Positions 63,615-64,000 of a DNA stretch of 64,000 bases are shown here, in pieces. Under the pieces are notes generated by a model. The model saw nothing but the letters and a program-made list of their open reading frames with translations, did not search any database and was not told the DNA's origin. Numbering within the stretch: position 1 is the first letter of the stretch; each line of letters opens with the position of its first letter. The translations under genes were made by a program, and so were the position numbers. Source of the stretch: Caldilineaceae bacterium (GTDB taxonomy: Bacteria > Chloroflexota > Anaerolineae > Caldilineales > Caldilineaceae); contig JAPOVP010000167.1 in assembly GCA_026708085.1 (NCBI GenBank), forward strand, positions 24,647-88,646, read 5' to 3'.

Positions 63615-64000
63615 GTGAATGATGGGCGTCGATCACTGGGCACACAGGGCGAACTGATTGCAGTACGCGCTCTCGAGAAAGCCGGCCTGCGCATCGTCGA
63701 ACGCAACTGGCGCTGCCGGGCCGGCGAACTGGATATCATCGCGGAGGAATGCGCCCCGGACTTCAGCCGGGGCGCGTCCGATTCTCGCTGGCTGGTCGTG
63801 GTCGAGGTGCGCACCCGGCGGGGACAGGCTTTCGGTTCAGCCCTGCAATCGTTTACGCCTAATAAACAGGAGAAGCTGCGGGAACTGGCGACGATATACG
63901 TGCAGGAATCGAAGTGGCCGGGCCCCTGGCGCATCGACGCCGTGGCGGTGCAGATGGACAGGTCCGGAAAGTTGATCAGCGTGGAGCATATCCGCCATGC
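63615..64000 (+). CDS. YraN/UPF0102 family protein, 3' end cut by the window edge
   Basis: The frame begins with GTG at 63615 (AGGAG 9 nt upstream) and remains open to the last base, giving at least 128 codons. The translation contains [52 protein letters not shown] and [10 protein letters not shown], matching the YraN family with the restriction-endonuclease-like E-x-D...E-V-R core. A segment between the GELDIIA and VVVEVR parts is about 10 residues longer than usual. The function of YraN is not settled; nuclease activity on Holliday-type DNA is suggested by the fold. Confidence 0.85.
   Translation, partial: MNDGRRSLGTQGELIAVRALEKAGLRIVERNWRCRAGELDIIAEECAPDFSRGASDSRWLVVVEVRTRRGQAFGSALQSFTPNKQEKLRELATIYVQESKWPGPWRIDAVAVQMDRSGKLISVEHIRH

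Overview
The window is GC-rich by eye, gene-dense and bacterial, and has no rRNA, tRNA or CRISPR array that I can see. Gene content suggests a free-living member of the Chloroflexota, possibly Anaerolineae or Caldilineae; this is inference, because no marker gene was compared. Pointers are giant Thr/Pro-linked leucine-rich-repeat secreted proteins, several Thr/Pro-rich lipoproteins, a carbohydrate ABC operon without its own ATPase, an unlinked scpA, and scattered his/pur genes in long co-oriented runs.

Layout. 1-140 is a heptanucleotide tandem array. 462-5017 (+) holds a glycosidase-like/FW/triple-amidase protein followed by scpA. 5123-9139 (-) is sucC-sucD-acs. 9255-14794 (-) is a sugar-type operon: BadF-type kinase, amidohydrolase, solute-binding lipoprotein and two permeases. 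15140-18401 (+) is hisB, a strong terminator, then a tightly overlapping set: threonine dehydratase-like, PyrD-like, membrane protein, a 71-aa protein and a 16-codon stub. 18408-31385 (-) is a pair of paralogous giant secreted proteins combining FN3-like domains, about 26 and about 66 plant-type LRRs, and a C-terminal HExxH domain whose ligand spacing resembles anthrax-lethal-factor-like peptidases. 31683-33386 is a divergent pair: a radical-SAM DNA repair-type gene under a near-consensus promoter carrying a GAAC-N4-GTTC (LexA/DinR-type) box, and dtd. 33399-41229 holds a conserved hypothetical, an RlmM/RrmJ-like methyltransferase with purB, an orphan HepT-like protein and a heterodimeric ABC exporter. 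41389-53682 (-) is a long cluster: nitrilase-like, DUF402, hisH, phosphatase-like, CPA1 antiporter, hisA-Nudix fusion, hisF, RelE-like/helicase fusion, hisE, guaB and purA. 53814-55721 (+) is lspA, an RluD-type synthase and a MazG-like protein. 55842-61439 (-) is GNAT-mdh, a YceI lipoprotein, an AttH/CrtC-like lipoprotein and a PLP transsulfuration enzyme behind a SAM-I riboswitch and terminator. 62417-64000 (+) is an SPFH protein and the start of a YraN protein.

How the parts fit. The metabolic core covers central carbon (acs, sucCD, mdh), histidine (hisB, E, F, A, H), purines (purA, purB, guaB) and methionine/cysteine. The accessory interest lies in surface and secreted proteins (LRR-peptidase pair, triple amidase protein) and in several family members that keep the fold but lack catalytic residues (two of three amidase domains, the nitrilase, the histidine phosphatase, the PyrD-like protein). 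Two promoters place the predicted transcription start on the start codon, suggesting leaderless mRNAs.
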